From Lachnospiraceae bacterium UBA3762 (GTDB taxonomy: Bacteria > Bacillota > Clostridia > Lachnospirales > Lachnospiraceae): a DNA stretch of 31,544 nt. Positions 1 to 8,463 of the stretch are shown here, in pieces. Location of the stretch: positions 1 through 31,544 of the forward strand of contig DFGA01000024.1 of the NCBI GenBank assembly GCA_002371615.1, written 5' to 3'. Position 1 is the stretch's first letter, and every line of letters begins with the position of its first letter. Position numbers and translations under genes: made by a program. Below the pieces are notes generated by a model. That model ran no database searches, had not been told where the DNA came from, and was given only the letters and a program-made list of their open reading frames with translations.

Positions 1-3000
1 ACTGATATCATATCAACCGATTCACCGGATTTTGACATCGACGAAAAGGTGGCTGACCTTCTCGCACAAGGTGACTACGAAGAAGGGCGCGCCATTGTCC
101 TCTATGACACGGAGAGTCCTGTCTCCGATGAGGAGCTTGTCGGTGCCGGAGATCTCATCGCCGGTGCCGAGCAGATCGCGGAAGTCAGTGCGGAAAGCTA
201 TGTGAACGCGACAGGAGAAACCCTGCCGATCCCCGACGGAGAGCTTGTCGGCGCATCTTCCGATTCCGCAGACGATGACCGTATTGCAATCCTTGTGGTT
301 GAAGATCAGAGCCGTTCAACGGAAGAACTTCTGCGTGAACTCTTATCTGACCCGCGAGTTCTGAGTGCGGAACCTGACTATATATTCAGTATCAATTCCG
401 TCGATCAAGATGGTCCCTCTGACGAGCTTCTCGAGAATACCGCTGTTATACCTGATACAGAAAGCAGCACAGGCTCCGAGGCGGAACCGTTCGTTCAAAA
501 TCCATCTGTGAGCATCCCGGAAGATGAATACGCACTTCAGGACAGTGACACAGATTATGATATGGATGATGAAACTGTCACATCAGACACTGCAGATCTG
601 TCTGTTTCCGGCAGAGATGTTGCAAATATCGATGGATCGGGCAGTGCTGATCAAAGTGCCGATGCCCTCGTCTCAGACGATGCAGAAGAAGAAGTCATTG
701 TCGGCGCATCCGGAGACCTGACGCCATATCAGTGGGGAATGTCCGACGGAAAAAATCGTTATGCGGGAGCAATGCTTGAGAACACAGAAGTCTACAGTGT
801 GAATTCTCCTAACTGGAATACCGTCGGTGCCACCAACGCCGAGGGCGTCATCGCCGTCATAGACACCGGTATCGACCATACTCATCCTGACTTAAAAGAC
901 AATATGTATGTCATCCCGGATTCCGTGCAGGAGAAGCTCGATTGCGGAGAATATGGCGTCAGCACCCTGATAGGCGTTCGTGACAAGACAGACACAATGG
1001 ATGTGGACGGACACGGGACACACTGTGCCGGCATAATAGCCGCTTCCTGGAATAATAAAGGTGTAAGCGGTGTCACCTCAGGCGCCAAGCTCATAGCTGT
1101 CCGGGCACTCGATGATAAAGGTTCCACAACATACTCCGCTATACTTTTTGCACAGGCATTTGTTCAAAATGCAAAAGAAAACGGAATTGATATAAGGGCT
1201 ACGAGCAATTCTTACAGTGTCTATGCACCCAACTATGCTTTGCGCGTCATGATCGAAGAACTCGGAAAACTCGGTATTATCTGCGTATTTGCAAGCGGAA
1301 ATGAGGCATCTTATATAAATCTGCTTGAACAAAGCACAAATCATATATGGGATCTCCCGAACGTGGTTATTGTCAATGCATCTGCCGAAAACGGAGATAA
1401 GGCATCATTTTCGAACTTCAGCCAGAATCAGACGCATATATTTGCTCCCGGCGTAAATATCCTCTCCACAGTACCGACAGCAGGTTCAGACGAAGCGCCG
1501 ATAGATTATTTTGCTGAGCTGGATGATGCCCCGCTATATACGGATCCCTCCTGGAAGAATCTTGGCTCAGACATGATAGCCAGTGTATCGTTAGACTGGC
1601 TGGAATATCCCTACTTTGACTACTTTCAGGTCACGCAGATTACAGATATATCTTCCTGCGGTCAGACGCCTGCGCTCCGATTCAAGCTGCTGAAAGATGT
1701 ACCTGCCGGCAAGGAAATGACTTACTGTTTTCTTATCCCCGTGGGAAAAGATGCACCTGTTGCCTATGTCTCTGCGGATATTCTCACGCCTGACAGCAAC
1801 ACAACAACCACGCTTCGAGTCCGCACACGAACTGACGGCGATACAATCAGTGACGTATCAAGCAGCGTAAGAGAAGACCATTATGATTGGGTGCACCGGT
1901 CGGTAATAGACCTGGATAAAAACGGCAGAACTATAGATATGGTCGATGATGTCTATCTTCCTGTTTATATCGATCTGAGCAAAAACGATAATTCCTCACT
2001 GAAGGCCGGAGAATATGTTTACATTGATAATATTTGTGTCGGTTCCTCGTCCTATAGGAACGATCAGACAGCCTTCGGAATCATGAGCGGAACATCCATG
2101 GCGACGCCGTTTGCAGCCGGTATGGCTATGGTTCTCTATAAAGGCAAAGAGGTAAACCGCCAAAATGCCAGCCTTCTCGCAGCAGATCTGCAGGGACTGG
2201 TGCGTACAAAAGATTCTCTGGCAGGTAACTGCACTTCCGGCGGCGTTCTCGACTACTCGGTAGACTCCAATGCGATGCTGCCTGTCATAAATTCGGCGAC
2301 TCTGAACAGCACCGACCGCACTATCACATTGGCCGGATATTTCTTCGGGAACAGAGGAACACTATCCTCCGTAAATCTGGCAGGAACAGATCTTGAAATC
2401 GTCAGCTGGAGCAACAACGAGGTAGTGGTAAAATGCCCCGACCGGATGGCTTCCGGTCTTCAGAAAATAGTATTGACCGATGCGGGCGGTCTGACTACTC
2501 GCAGCGCATTCAGCCTCACAGTTCCGGAAGATTCTGAAATCGAAGACACGGCTACAGAGCTTTATGAAACAACACTGCCGGATATTCCTGCCGATGTAAT
2601 CGGTGTGGATGAATCAATTTGCAATGTATGCGGTCTCAATGATACGATATACATCACAGCAGGCAAAACATATGGAAGCAGACTCTATGCAGAAAAATTA
2701 GTCAGTTATTCGATCAAGGATAAGAAATGGAAAGTCGTTGCTACTATTCCCGAAGAAGGTCTCACGGACTGTTCCATGGCTGCATATCAGGGAACTATCT
2801 TCCTGAACGGTACAGATGTTGACGGTATAGCATACCTGTATTACTACTCACCTTCGAAGAAAGACTGGTACTTGCTCAAAGAATCCGGCGTTGCCGATGC
2901 AACGATTGTCACTTTTAAGAATAGTCTCCTTTCCATAGGCGGTTCCTCCTTAAAAACTGCCAGCGAAATACGTCTGATAGATGTATCCACAGGAAAAGCT

Positions 3001-4413
3001 AACGTACTTGCAGATCTCGGATATAAGATCGCACGTGCCCAAACCGCAGTTTGCGGTGATACGCTTTGCCTGTACGAAGGTTATGTATATAATGAAGAGA
3101 CCAATAAGTGGGAACAAGATCAGTATGGGATGGCCTGCTACACAATAAGCGACAAGGGTATCAGCAGAGATGCGGGGAAAGAAATAGAGATCAAGCCCCT
3201 GCTTATGAAGGGTTCTGAAGCTCTCCTGAGTACAATATGCGCTTCTGACAAGGACATATATCTTGTCGGTCTGCAGCTGAGTCAGGATGCATCAGGTTCT
3301 GTAATCGATCCTTCCGGCTATCAGGTTGCAGACGGAGATACATGGGTGTATTCGGATCAGATGAAAAATCTGGGCAAACGCCTGTCCCACACGATCGTGA
3401 CACATCCGAAGGCTGTCGTTTACAAAGGCATACTCTACGGTTTCGGTCTTAACACGCAGGACGGTAATCCCACGACATATGTAGCTCGCGCCACCGTAGT
3501 TGATGAAACCCCCGATACCCCGATTCAGGATACAATTAAGGTAAAAATCCCGAAGGCAAAAAAGGGACTTATATACAACGGAAATGCCCAGACAGGCGTT
3601 CCGGCAAGTGCTGAAGGTTACTATAATATCAAGAATAACAGGAAGACTGACCCCGGAACATACAAAGCCCGGGCAGAACTCATTGATCAGGATTATCTTG
3701 TCTGGGAGGACGGAACATCAGCCGCGAAGACCATAACATGGTCAATCGCCCCAATCTCAGTCACAGGCGTGAAACTTGATAAAACAAATCTCACCGTTTA
3801 CGCAGGCACCACCGGGCAGCTCAAAGCAACGGTCATCCCTGCCTCAGCAAACAATAAGGCCGTAACATGGAAGAGCGCAGATACGACAATTGCGAAGGTC
3901 GATCAGAGTGGCAAGGTTACAGGCGTAAAGGCAGGCACGGTCAAGGTCACGGTAACAACGAAAGACGGTTCGAAGAAAGCCACATGCACGGTTAAGGTCA
4001 TCGCAGGTATACCTGTCTACCGACTTTATAACGTTAAAGGAAACGGAGATCATCTGTTCACGACAAGTGCCTATGAAAAGAACACTTTGACACTCCGTGG
4101 CTGGAAATATGAGGGAATTGCGTGGTATGCGCCGAAGACTTCATCCACCGCAGTCTATCGATTCTATAATTCAAACAACGTAACTCATATGTACACCAAG
4201 ACTGCTGCAGAACGTACAGCCATGACAGGAGCCGGCTGGAAGCAGGAAGGAATTGCTTTCTATTCCTGCACGGACAGCAGCAAGGTCCCGGTTTACAGAT
4301 TATACAATCCAAACAACGGTCAGCACTTCTTTACGAAAGCTGTTTCGGAGAAAAACACTCTTGTGAAAGCCGGCTGGAAGTATGAAGGGATCGGGTTCTA
4401 TGCATTGCCTTGA
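1..4413 (+). CDS. Secreted subtilisin-like (S8) serine protease, large multidomain, 5'-truncated by window edge
   Basis: The frame is open from base 1, so the GTG at 49 is probably internal and the true start and signal peptide lie off-window. Numbering codons from base 1 (1470 visible), residues about 1-140 resemble a subtilase prodomain and are followed by an Asp/Ser/Glu-rich linker to about 235. The catalytic set is present: D288 in VIDTG, H338 in GHGTHCAG, oxyanion N434 in ASGNE and S699 in SGTSMATP. The N-to-S distance is about 265 residues instead of the usual 65 or so, because a beta-rich domain of about 200 residues is inserted just before GTSMATP. Downstream come an IPT/TIG-like domain (about 761-850), a Kelch-like propeller (about 862-1163), an MBG-like domain (about 1181-1254), a Big_2 Ig-like domain (about 1255-1335) and three DUF5648-like repeats. 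It probably acts outside the cell or on its surface. No LPxTG anchor is visible. Substrate unknown. Confidence 0.9.
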   Translation, partial: TDIISTDSPDFDIDEKVADLLAQGDYEEGRAIVLYDTESPVSDEELVGAGDLIAGAEQIAEVSAESYVNATGETLPIPDGELVGASSDSADDDRIAILVVEDQSRSTEELLRELLSDPRVLSAEPDYIFSINSVDQDGPSDELLENTAVIPDTESSTGSEAEPFVQNPSVSIPEDEYALQDSDTDYDMDDETVTSDTADLSVSGRDVANIDGSGSADQSADALVSDDAEEEVIVGASGDLTPYQWGMSDGKNRYAGAMLENTEVYSVNSPNWNTVGATNAEGVIAVIDTGIDHTHPDLKDNMYVIPDSVQEKLDCGEYGVSTLIGVRDKTDTMDVDGHGTHCAGIIAASWNNKGVSGVTSGAKLIAVRALDDKGSTTYSAILFAQAFVQNAKENGIDIRATSNSYSVYAPNYALRVMIEELGKLGIICVFASGNEASYINLLEQSTNHIWDLPNVVIVNASAENGDKASFSNFSQNQTHIFAPGVNILSTVPTAGSDEAPIDYFAELDDAPLYTDPSWKNLGSDMIASVSLDWLEYPYFDYFQVTQITDISSCGQTPALRFKLLKDVPAGKEMTYCFLIPVGKDAPVAYVSADILTPDSNTTTTLRVRTRTDGDTISDVSSSVREDHYDWVHRSVIDLDKNGRTIDMVDDVYLPVYIDLSKNDNSSLKAGEYVYIDNICVGSSSYRNDQTAFGIMSGTSMATPFAAGMAMVLYKGKEVNRQNASLLAADLQGLVRTKDSLAGNCTSGGVLDYSVDSNAMLPVINSATLNSTDRTITLAGYFFGNRGTLSSVNLAGTDLEIVSWSNNEVVVKCPDRMASGLQKIVLTDAGGLTTRSAFSLTVPEDSEIEDTATELYETTLPDIPADVIGVDESICNVCGLNDTIYITAGKTYGSRLYAEKLVSYSIKDKKWKVVATIPEEGLTDCSMAAYQGTIFLNGTDVDGIAYLYYYSPSKKDWYLLKESGVADATIVTFKNSLLSIGGSSLKTASEIRLIDVSTGKANVLADLGYKIARAQTAVCGDTLCLYEGYVYNEETNKWEQDQYGMACYTISDKGISRDAGKEIEIKPLLMKGSEALLSTICASDKDIYLVGLQLSQDASGSVIDPSGYQVADGDTWVYSDQMKNLGKRLSHTIVTHPKAVVYKGILYGFGLNTQDGNPTTYVARATVVDETPDTPIQDTIKVKIPKAKKGLIYNGNAQTGVPASAEGYYNIKNNRKTDPGTYKARAELIDQDYLVWEDGTSAAKTITWSIAPISVTGVKLDKTNLTVYAGTTGQLKATVIPASANNKAVTWKSADTTIAKVDQSGKVTGVKAGTVKVTVTTKDGSKKATCTVKVIAGIPVYRLYNVKGNGDHLFTTSAYEKNTLTLRGWKYEGIAWYAPKTSSTAVYRFYNSNNVTHMYTKTAAERTAMTGAGWKQEGIAFYSCTDSSKVPVYRLYNPNNGQHFFTKAVSEKNTLVKAGWKYEGIGFYALP
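4012..4410 (+). repeat. Three tandem DUF5648-like repeats at the protease C-terminus
   Basis: Three units of about 41-45 codons begin at 4012, 4150 and 4288. Each has the pattern VYR(L/F)YN, then H-(L/M/F)-(F/Y)-T, then GW-K-x-EGI-(A/G)-(W/F)-Y. The pattern matches the tryptophan- and tyrosine-rich repeats found at the C-termini of secreted Clostridia and Bifidobacterium proteins. A surface- or glycan-binding role is an inference. Confidence 0.8.
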
Positions 4414-4428
4414 GATTCAAGGCAATGC
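4402..4428 (+). other. Perfect stem-loop overlapping the protease stop codon
   Basis: GCATTGCCTT (4402-4411) pairs perfectly with AAGGCAATGC (4419-4428) around a 7-nt loop. The TGA stop (4411-4413) lies at the stem-loop junction. No U-run follows, so it is not a canonical intrinsic terminator; it could stabilise the mRNA 3' end or attenuate transcription into the acyltransferase gene. Confidence 0.55.
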
Positions 4429-4521
4429 AGCGGAAGAATGTTTATATAATCTTTCTTCTGTCTCATCAGATGATGCCTGTTCCTTCGAAAAACAGATTAT
4501 ACAAGTATTCAGAGGATAAAT

Positions 4522-5676
4522 ATGGAACCTAACAAGAAAAAGGCATTGGTCAGACAGAGCAATTTTGAGTTACTTCGAATCATTGCAATGATAATGATAA
4601 TTGCCAGTCATTTGACGAGCCACGGATTACTGCATTCTTATGCAAACAATATGGATTCTGCAGAAAAGGTTGCTGTATGGGCAAACGGCACAATATTTCA
4701 TCGCGTGTACTCTGCCTTCCTGTTGCCGGGCGGTGTTGTCGGCGTAGCGCTTTTCTTTATGGTTACCGGATACTTTCTTATAGACAGGACCAAGCCCGGT
4801 AAGATACACAAACTGATTTATCAGGGAATATTCTACGCTTTTGTCGGATTGCTGATATTAGTCATTGCTCATTTTTTGGGATTTACGTACCAGTATTCTT
4901 CCAAAACTTCAATCTTTTATTCACTTATCAGTACGTTTGTTATTACGTATTCGAGTTGGTGGTTTTTTAATACTTACGTCTTCTTAATGTTTATCTTCCC
5001 TGCAGTAACGTCCTATTTCAATATGTTGAGCAAGCGGGGTCAGATCATTATCCTGACAATTGCATGGCCGCTTATATACACGGCAAATCTTTACAAGGAA
5101 AATGAATATGCCAATCTCATAAAAGCACTGTTCTTTTTCCTGTTAGGCGGATGTATCAAACATTGTGTTACAGATAAAATTTCTGTCCCCAAAAAGATTA
5201 TATTGCTCGCAGGTGCCATCGTGGGTTGGGTCGGAGATGGATTAGCTTATTACTTCCTGAACTATTTTACTGCTATAGATGATGTATCATCAAAATCAGC
5301 CTTGATCACGAAGCTCTTAAGCCTTCTGGATTATGGTGTATTCGTTCCTTTATGCGCATGCTCCATATTCCTGTTGTTCTCTACTATAAGCCTTCAAAGT
5401 AAGACTGTTAACGTCATCGCCGCCACAACTTTCGGTATATATCTGATGCACGATAATAGTGTTGTCAGAGAAATACTGTGGCGAGGACTTCTGAAAGTAG
5501 ATACAGTTCAATATTCATCTGACTTTTTTGTATTGTATTCAATTCTAAGTGTTCTGGGGATTTTCACAGTCGCTTGTCTGACAGATATTGTCAGAGAAAA
5601 AGTTTATTCACCGATTGCAGAGAAAAACTGGAATGCAATTGTTGATTTTTCGAAAAAAACTATCTTGAAGTCCTGA
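4522..5676 (+). CDS. Acyltransferase family 3 membrane O-acyltransferase
   Basis: The 384-residue protein is very hydrophobic, with about ten predicted membrane segments. It begins with the acyltransferase-3 signature FELLRIIA...ASH, giving the conserved R19 and H30. The second conserved element, FFMVTGYFL, is at about 78-86, and a GIYLMHD element lies near the C-terminus. Family members (OafA/WecH type) move acyl groups, usually acetyl, across the membrane onto sugars, so O-acetylation of the polysaccharide made here is the likely role. The start is supported by AGAGGA at 4511-4516, six bases upstream. The gap from the protease is about 108 bases. Exact donor and acceptor cannot be read from sequence. 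Confidence 0.88.
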   Translation: MEPNKKKALVRQSNFELLRIIAMIMIIASHLTSHGLLHSYANNMDSAEKVAVWANGTIFHRVYSAFLLPGGVVGVALFFMVTGYFLIDRTKPGKIHKLIYQGIFYAFVGLLILVIAHFLGFTYQYSSKTSIFYSLISTFVITYSSWWFFNTYVFLMFIFPAVTSYFNMLSKRGQIIILTIAWPLIYTANLYKENEYANLIKALFFFLLGGCIKHCVTDKISVPKKIILLAGAIVGWVGDGLAYYFLNYFTAIDDVSSKSALITKLLSLLDYGVFVPLCACSIFLLFSTISLQSKTVNVIAATTFGIYLMHDNSVVREILWRGLLKVDTVQYSSDFFVLYSILSVLGIFTVACLTDIVREKVYSPIAEKNWNAIVDFSKKTILKS

Positions 5677-5700
5677 TTTTCTCTTCACAAAGAAAATCAG
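5673..5700 (+). other. Perfect stem-loop overlapping the acyltransferase stop codon
   Basis: CTGATTTTCT (5673-5682) pairs with AGAAAATCAG (5691-5700) around an 8-nt loop. The TGA stop (5674-5676) lies in the left arm. No U-run follows. The arrangement repeats the one at the end of the upstream protease gene, though the sequences are unrelated. Confidence 0.5.
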
Positions 5701-5764
5701 CTTATATATAAGAGGAAAAGTGCTTCATACAGTAAAAGTTCATCCTTAAGAAAGCAGGTTCACT

Positions 5765-6709
5765 ATGCAGGAAAAATATAATGTTTCAGTCATCGTTGCT
5801 GTCTATAACGGTGAAAAGTATCTGGAAAACCAGTTATCATCATTACTTGACCAGAGCATAAAACTCAGTCAGGTCATCATTACGGATGACGGGTCTACTG
5901 ATCAGAGTATGGAAATAATAGAAAAATTCATTATCGACCATGAATTATCAGATACATGGACATTAAAAAAGACCGAGACCAATCTGGGTCCGGCTGCCAA
6001 TTTTATCAACATGTGCAAAGAAACAACGGGTGACTATATCTTCTTCTGTGACCAGGATGATATATGGATGCCGGACAAAATTGAAAAAATGTGCGGTATC
6101 ATAAATAATGATCCTGCTGTAAATCTTTTATATGCAGACGTCATAGACACGGGCGATCCTGAAAGCCGCCCTTCCTTCGACTCGAATCTGTACGACGGTA
6201 GTGTTGATCGTATTGAGTTTTCTCCTGAAAACTATTTCTTTAAGGGACTCGGCTGTGCCACTTGCATCACAAGAGCATTCATGAGAAAGGTCATTCGATA
6301 TTGGACTGCCGGTTGGGAACATGATATGTTCTTCTGGGCCTGCGCAATCCTGACAGACAGCGGATACAGATATAACCGTCCTGTAATCTGGCGGAGGATT
6401 CATAGTGATAATGTCTCCATGCATGAAGTCAAGACTCTGGAAAAAAGGACTGTGCAAGTTGAAAAATCCCTGAAGAGACCGAAGCGCATGAAGAGGATGC
6501 TTAGAGACTTCGACATCAACGATCCGGATAAGGCTGCATTTCTGGCACAATACTATAAAGTGCTGGCCAAGAGAGACCGAGCTCTTAAGCACAGAGATCC
6601 GTTTTTAGCTTTGGATGTTCTGATTACAGGAAGGCAATATTTCCTGCATAAAGCGAAAGGCGCAATCCTCGATCTCGTTCTGATTCTTTTTAAGAAATAC
6701 TCCATGTAG
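5765..6709 (+). CDS. GT2-family glycosyltransferase (rhamnosyltransferase-like)
   Basis: This 314-residue protein has a GT-A fold start (VSVIVAVYNGEKYL), the nucleotide-binding motif TDDGSTD (D41, D42, D46) and the metal-binding region FFCDQDDIW (94-101). The CDQDDIW form is typical of rhamnosyltransferase-like GT2 enzymes of O-antigen and capsule clusters. There is no clear membrane anchor, so it should act on lipid-linked sugar at the cytoplasmic membrane face. The start has AGCAGG at 5753-5758. It is the last plus-strand gene before a repeat-rich convergent junction. The acceptor sugar and linkage cannot be assigned. Confidence 0.9.
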   Translation: MQEKYNVSVIVAVYNGEKYLENQLSSLLDQSIKLSQVIITDDGSTDQSMEIIEKFIIDHELSDTWTLKKTETNLGPAANFINMCKETTGDYIFFCDQDDIWMPDKIEKMCGIINNDPAVNLLYADVIDTGDPESRPSFDSNLYDGSVDRIEFSPENYFFKGLGCATCITRAFMRKVIRYWTAGWEHDMFFWACAILTDSGYRYNRPVIWRRIHSDNVSMHEVKTLEKRTVQVEKSLKRPKRMKRMLRDFDINDPDKAAFLAQYYKVLAKRDRALKHRDPFLALDVLITGRQYFLHKAKGAILDLVLILFKKYSM

Positions 6710-6830
6710 TTTCATTGCGCATTCATCTCACGTCTCTATAGTCACGAGAATTCTGCGTCAGAGACAAGTTTCATTTTGCGCATTCATCTCACGACTATAG
6801 TCACGAGAATTCTGCGTCAGAGATTAAAAG
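6710..6830. repeat. Two-copy tandem duplication of about 60 bp
   Basis: Copy 1 covers about 6710-6768 and copy 2 about 6769-6830. They share long identical blocks, including GCGCATTCATCTCACG and TATAGTCACGAGAATTCTGC, and differ by small indels. Copy 2 has a perfect palindrome GACTATAGTC (6793-6802), which copy 1 has lost. The duplication starts right at the GT2 stop codon and has no coding potential. Confidence 0.8.
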
Positions 6831-6927
6831 GGCTGTCGCATTAGACAGGACCACCACTGTAAATGTCACGTGTTTAATAATAACGTCTGCCATTTACAGT
6901 GGTGGTATGCTTAATGCGACAGCCCTT
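6828..6927. terminator. Long hairpin element A (conserved-end family, bidirectional terminator-like)
   Basis: The outer arms AAGGGCTGTCGCATTA (6828-6843) and TAATGCGACAGCCCTT (6912-6927) pair perfectly over 16 bp. An inner stem pairs CCACCACTGTAAATG (6851-6865) with CATTTACAGTGGTGG (6891-6905) over 15 bp, around a 25-nt loop. It lies between the convergent GT2 and DUF2974 genes. Two related elements sit at 10613-10699 and 27261-27353. The symmetry suits termination from both sides, but a palindromic mobile repeat is also possible. Confidence 0.75.
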
Positions 6928-6936
6928 CAGATATTT

Positions 6937-6958
6937 CAAGAACGCCTCGCCGTTCTTG
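6937..6958 (+). repeat. Short palindromic repeat, copy 1 (REP-like)
   Basis: CAAGAACG (6937-6944) pairs with CGTTCTTG (6951-6958) around a 6-nt loop. Related copies are at 8246-8267 (inverted) and 31313-31334. The sequence after it (CTCCGACATGCGCGGTGCG) resembles the flank of the third copy. It lies between hairpin A and the end of the DUF2974 gene. Confidence 0.7.
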
Positions 6959-7018
6959 CTCCGACATGCGCGGTGCGTAAGCGTCTCCCGCAGCTTGCCT
7001 GCTTCTGATACAAATATA

Positions 7019-8191
7019 TCAGCCTTCCGTCGGCTCGCCTGCTTCTGGAAGCTTTTTCTCTGATTCTTCATCAAGCCCGACTGACTTCACTCCGCGATTC
7101 GTCTTTTTCCTGTCATTTATCAGCACATGCTTGCCCGCAGACAGAAGCTGCCCCAGCACCTCCAGAATGGTGCCGACCTGATCCGGCGCCAGTTTCGTTG
7201 CTGCTTTGGCAATGGCATTGTAATATGTCCATTTATTCGAATTAATCTGCGCAAAGGTCTCCGCGCCGGTAGCTTCAAGGGTATCAAAAACAATATTGAC
7301 AAACTTCCTCTTTTTATCTATGTCAAGTCTTCTTAACCACTCGTCAAGCATTTGATCAAGAAGAATGCTCGTTGAAGACTGTTTCTCTGCCTGAAGGAAA
7401 CCGACTTTATCTACAAGCCAGCTATATGGATTATGCTGTCCTGCTCCTCCTTTTCCGTCACTCTGAATAATCTGCTTATCCTGCTTGTTGAACAGAAGAA
7501 CGCCAATCAGGGAGCCTTCCGGGATAATAAGATCGACCTTGTTCAGAATATTCTTATAGCTTTCATTCTCAACAACCATCTCGTTAAACCCCGGGCCATC
7601 ATTGGAGTACACTTTAAGAATTCGGCACTTGTTCTCATCTGCACAAAACGCAGCGGCGAACATAGCCAGATTACCGCCTTTGGAATGACCTCCGACTCGA
7701 ATCATCGAGTCTGTCTTCTCCGCTTCCATATCCAGATAATCTGCAGCGCAGAGCTGAGCCGGTGTAGACTCCATAAATGAGAAATTCATGTCTTCTCTCC
7801 ATCCGACCAATGAATTATCAGTTCCTCTGTAGGCCACGTAAATCGTACCGTCTCCCAGCTCGAACGTCATAGCGGCAAACTGGAACTGATTTCCCTGGCT
7901 TTGCAGATCAACATAGTCCTTGACAATAAGATTGCCAAAGCGTACTGTTCCGGCACATTTCTCCAGAAGAGGTGTCGGATTATTTAACAGATAACTCTGA
8001 TTTTTTCCCATTTCCGCATATCTGCGATATACCTCGGACAACAACATGCAATCCTGTTCACCGAATCGAAGAATCGATCGCAGGTCTATGTAAGCCAGCT
8101 CGGATAAAATGAGATTGTCGACATCATTGAAAGGTCTCTCCCGAAAGTTGAGATCTCCTCTCCACTCCACGTAGTCTAATATATTGCTCAT
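7019..8191 (-). CDS. DUF2974 (Mbeg1-like) alpha/beta-hydrolase
   Basis: The 390-residue protein has the lipase-like nucleophile elbow GGHSKGGN with S170 as probable nucleophile, preceded by the YVAYRGTD element and followed by the YSNDGPGF element seen in DUF2974 proteins. The start at 8191 is preferred over an in-frame start at 8248 because AAAGGAG (8201-8207, complement) lies nine bases upstream and the protein then begins MSNILDYVEWRGDL, as homologs do. The family is common in Firmicutes and its substrate is unknown, with lipid or ester hydrolysis expected from the fold. The gene stands alone, opposite to its neighbours, and is bracketed by inverted copies of a palindromic repeat. No role in polysaccharide synthesis is evident. 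Confidence 0.85.
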   Translation of the reverse strand: MSNILDYVEWRGDLNFRERPFNDVDNLILSELAYIDLRSILRFGEQDCMLLSEVYRRYAEMGKNQSYLLNNPTPLLEKCAGTVRFGNLIVKDYVDLQSQGNQFQFAAMTFELGDGTIYVAYRGTDNSLVGWREDMNFSFMESTPAQLCAADYLDMEAEKTDSMIRVGGHSKGGNLAMFAAAFCADENKCRILKVYSNDGPGFNEMVVENESYKNILNKVDLIIPEGSLIGVLLFNKQDKQIIQSDGKGGAGQHNPYSWLVDKVGFLQAEKQSSTSILLDQMLDEWLRRLDIDKKRKFVNIVFDTLEATGAETFAQINSNKWTYYNAIAKAATKLAPDQVGTILEVLGQLLSAGKHVLINDRKKTNRGVKSVGLDEESEKKLPEAGEPTEG

Positions 8192-8245
8192 AAAGTATAT
8201 CTCCTTTCGAATTGCTCCGTAAAAGCAAAAACCGGGACGGCGCGG

Positions 8246-8267
8246 CAAGAACGCCGAGGCGTTCTTG
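8246..8267 (-). repeat. Short palindromic repeat, copy 2 (REP-like, inverted relative to copies 1 and 3)
   Basis: CAAGAACGCC (8246-8255) and GGCGTTCTTG (8258-8267) form a 10-bp arm palindrome. On the minus strand it continues into TTGCCGCGCCG, matching the flank of the copy at 31313, so it is inverted relative to that copy. It lies in the probable 5' leader of the DUF2974 gene, 55 bases from its start. Confidence 0.75.
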
Positions 8268-8397
8268 ATGATACAAGAATAATACTTTCAATCCTGTCTT
8301 CTTTTATAATACTACGCATCCGGAATCAGGGAAATCTCTTATTTCTTTATCTTAAAAATAATATATCTCAGCGGACGCTGACCTTACCTGTTAAAAT

Positions 8398-8426
8398 TTG
8401 ATTTCTAAATTCATATCTGATAAAAT
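8398..8426 (+). promoter_or_regulatory. Sigma-A-type promoter for the GT4-deacetylase pair
   Basis: TTGATT (8398-8403) and TAAAAT (8421-8426) are separated by exactly 17 bp. Transcription would start near 8433, giving a leader of about 30 nt that includes the ATGAGG ribosome site just before the ATG at 8464. Confidence 0.6.
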
Positions 8427-8463
8427 ATAGCAAACTACATGTGAAGCAAAATGAGGTTCAAAA

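Noticed and set aside
49..51. GTG as the start of the protease gene
   Set aside because: The frame is open to base 1 with no stop, no ribosome site precedes the GTG, and a signal peptide is missing, so the gene begins off-window.
4445..4450. TATAAT as a promoter for the acyltransferase gene
   Set aside because: No acceptable -35 lies 16-18 bp upstream.
6128..6592. Minus-strand open frame of about 154 codons within the GT2 gene
   Set aside because: It is antisense to a clear GT2 protein and shows no motif or ribosome site.
6828..6927. Insertion sequence ends
   Set aside because: The paired ends enclose only a hairpin with no transposase and no clear target-site duplication.
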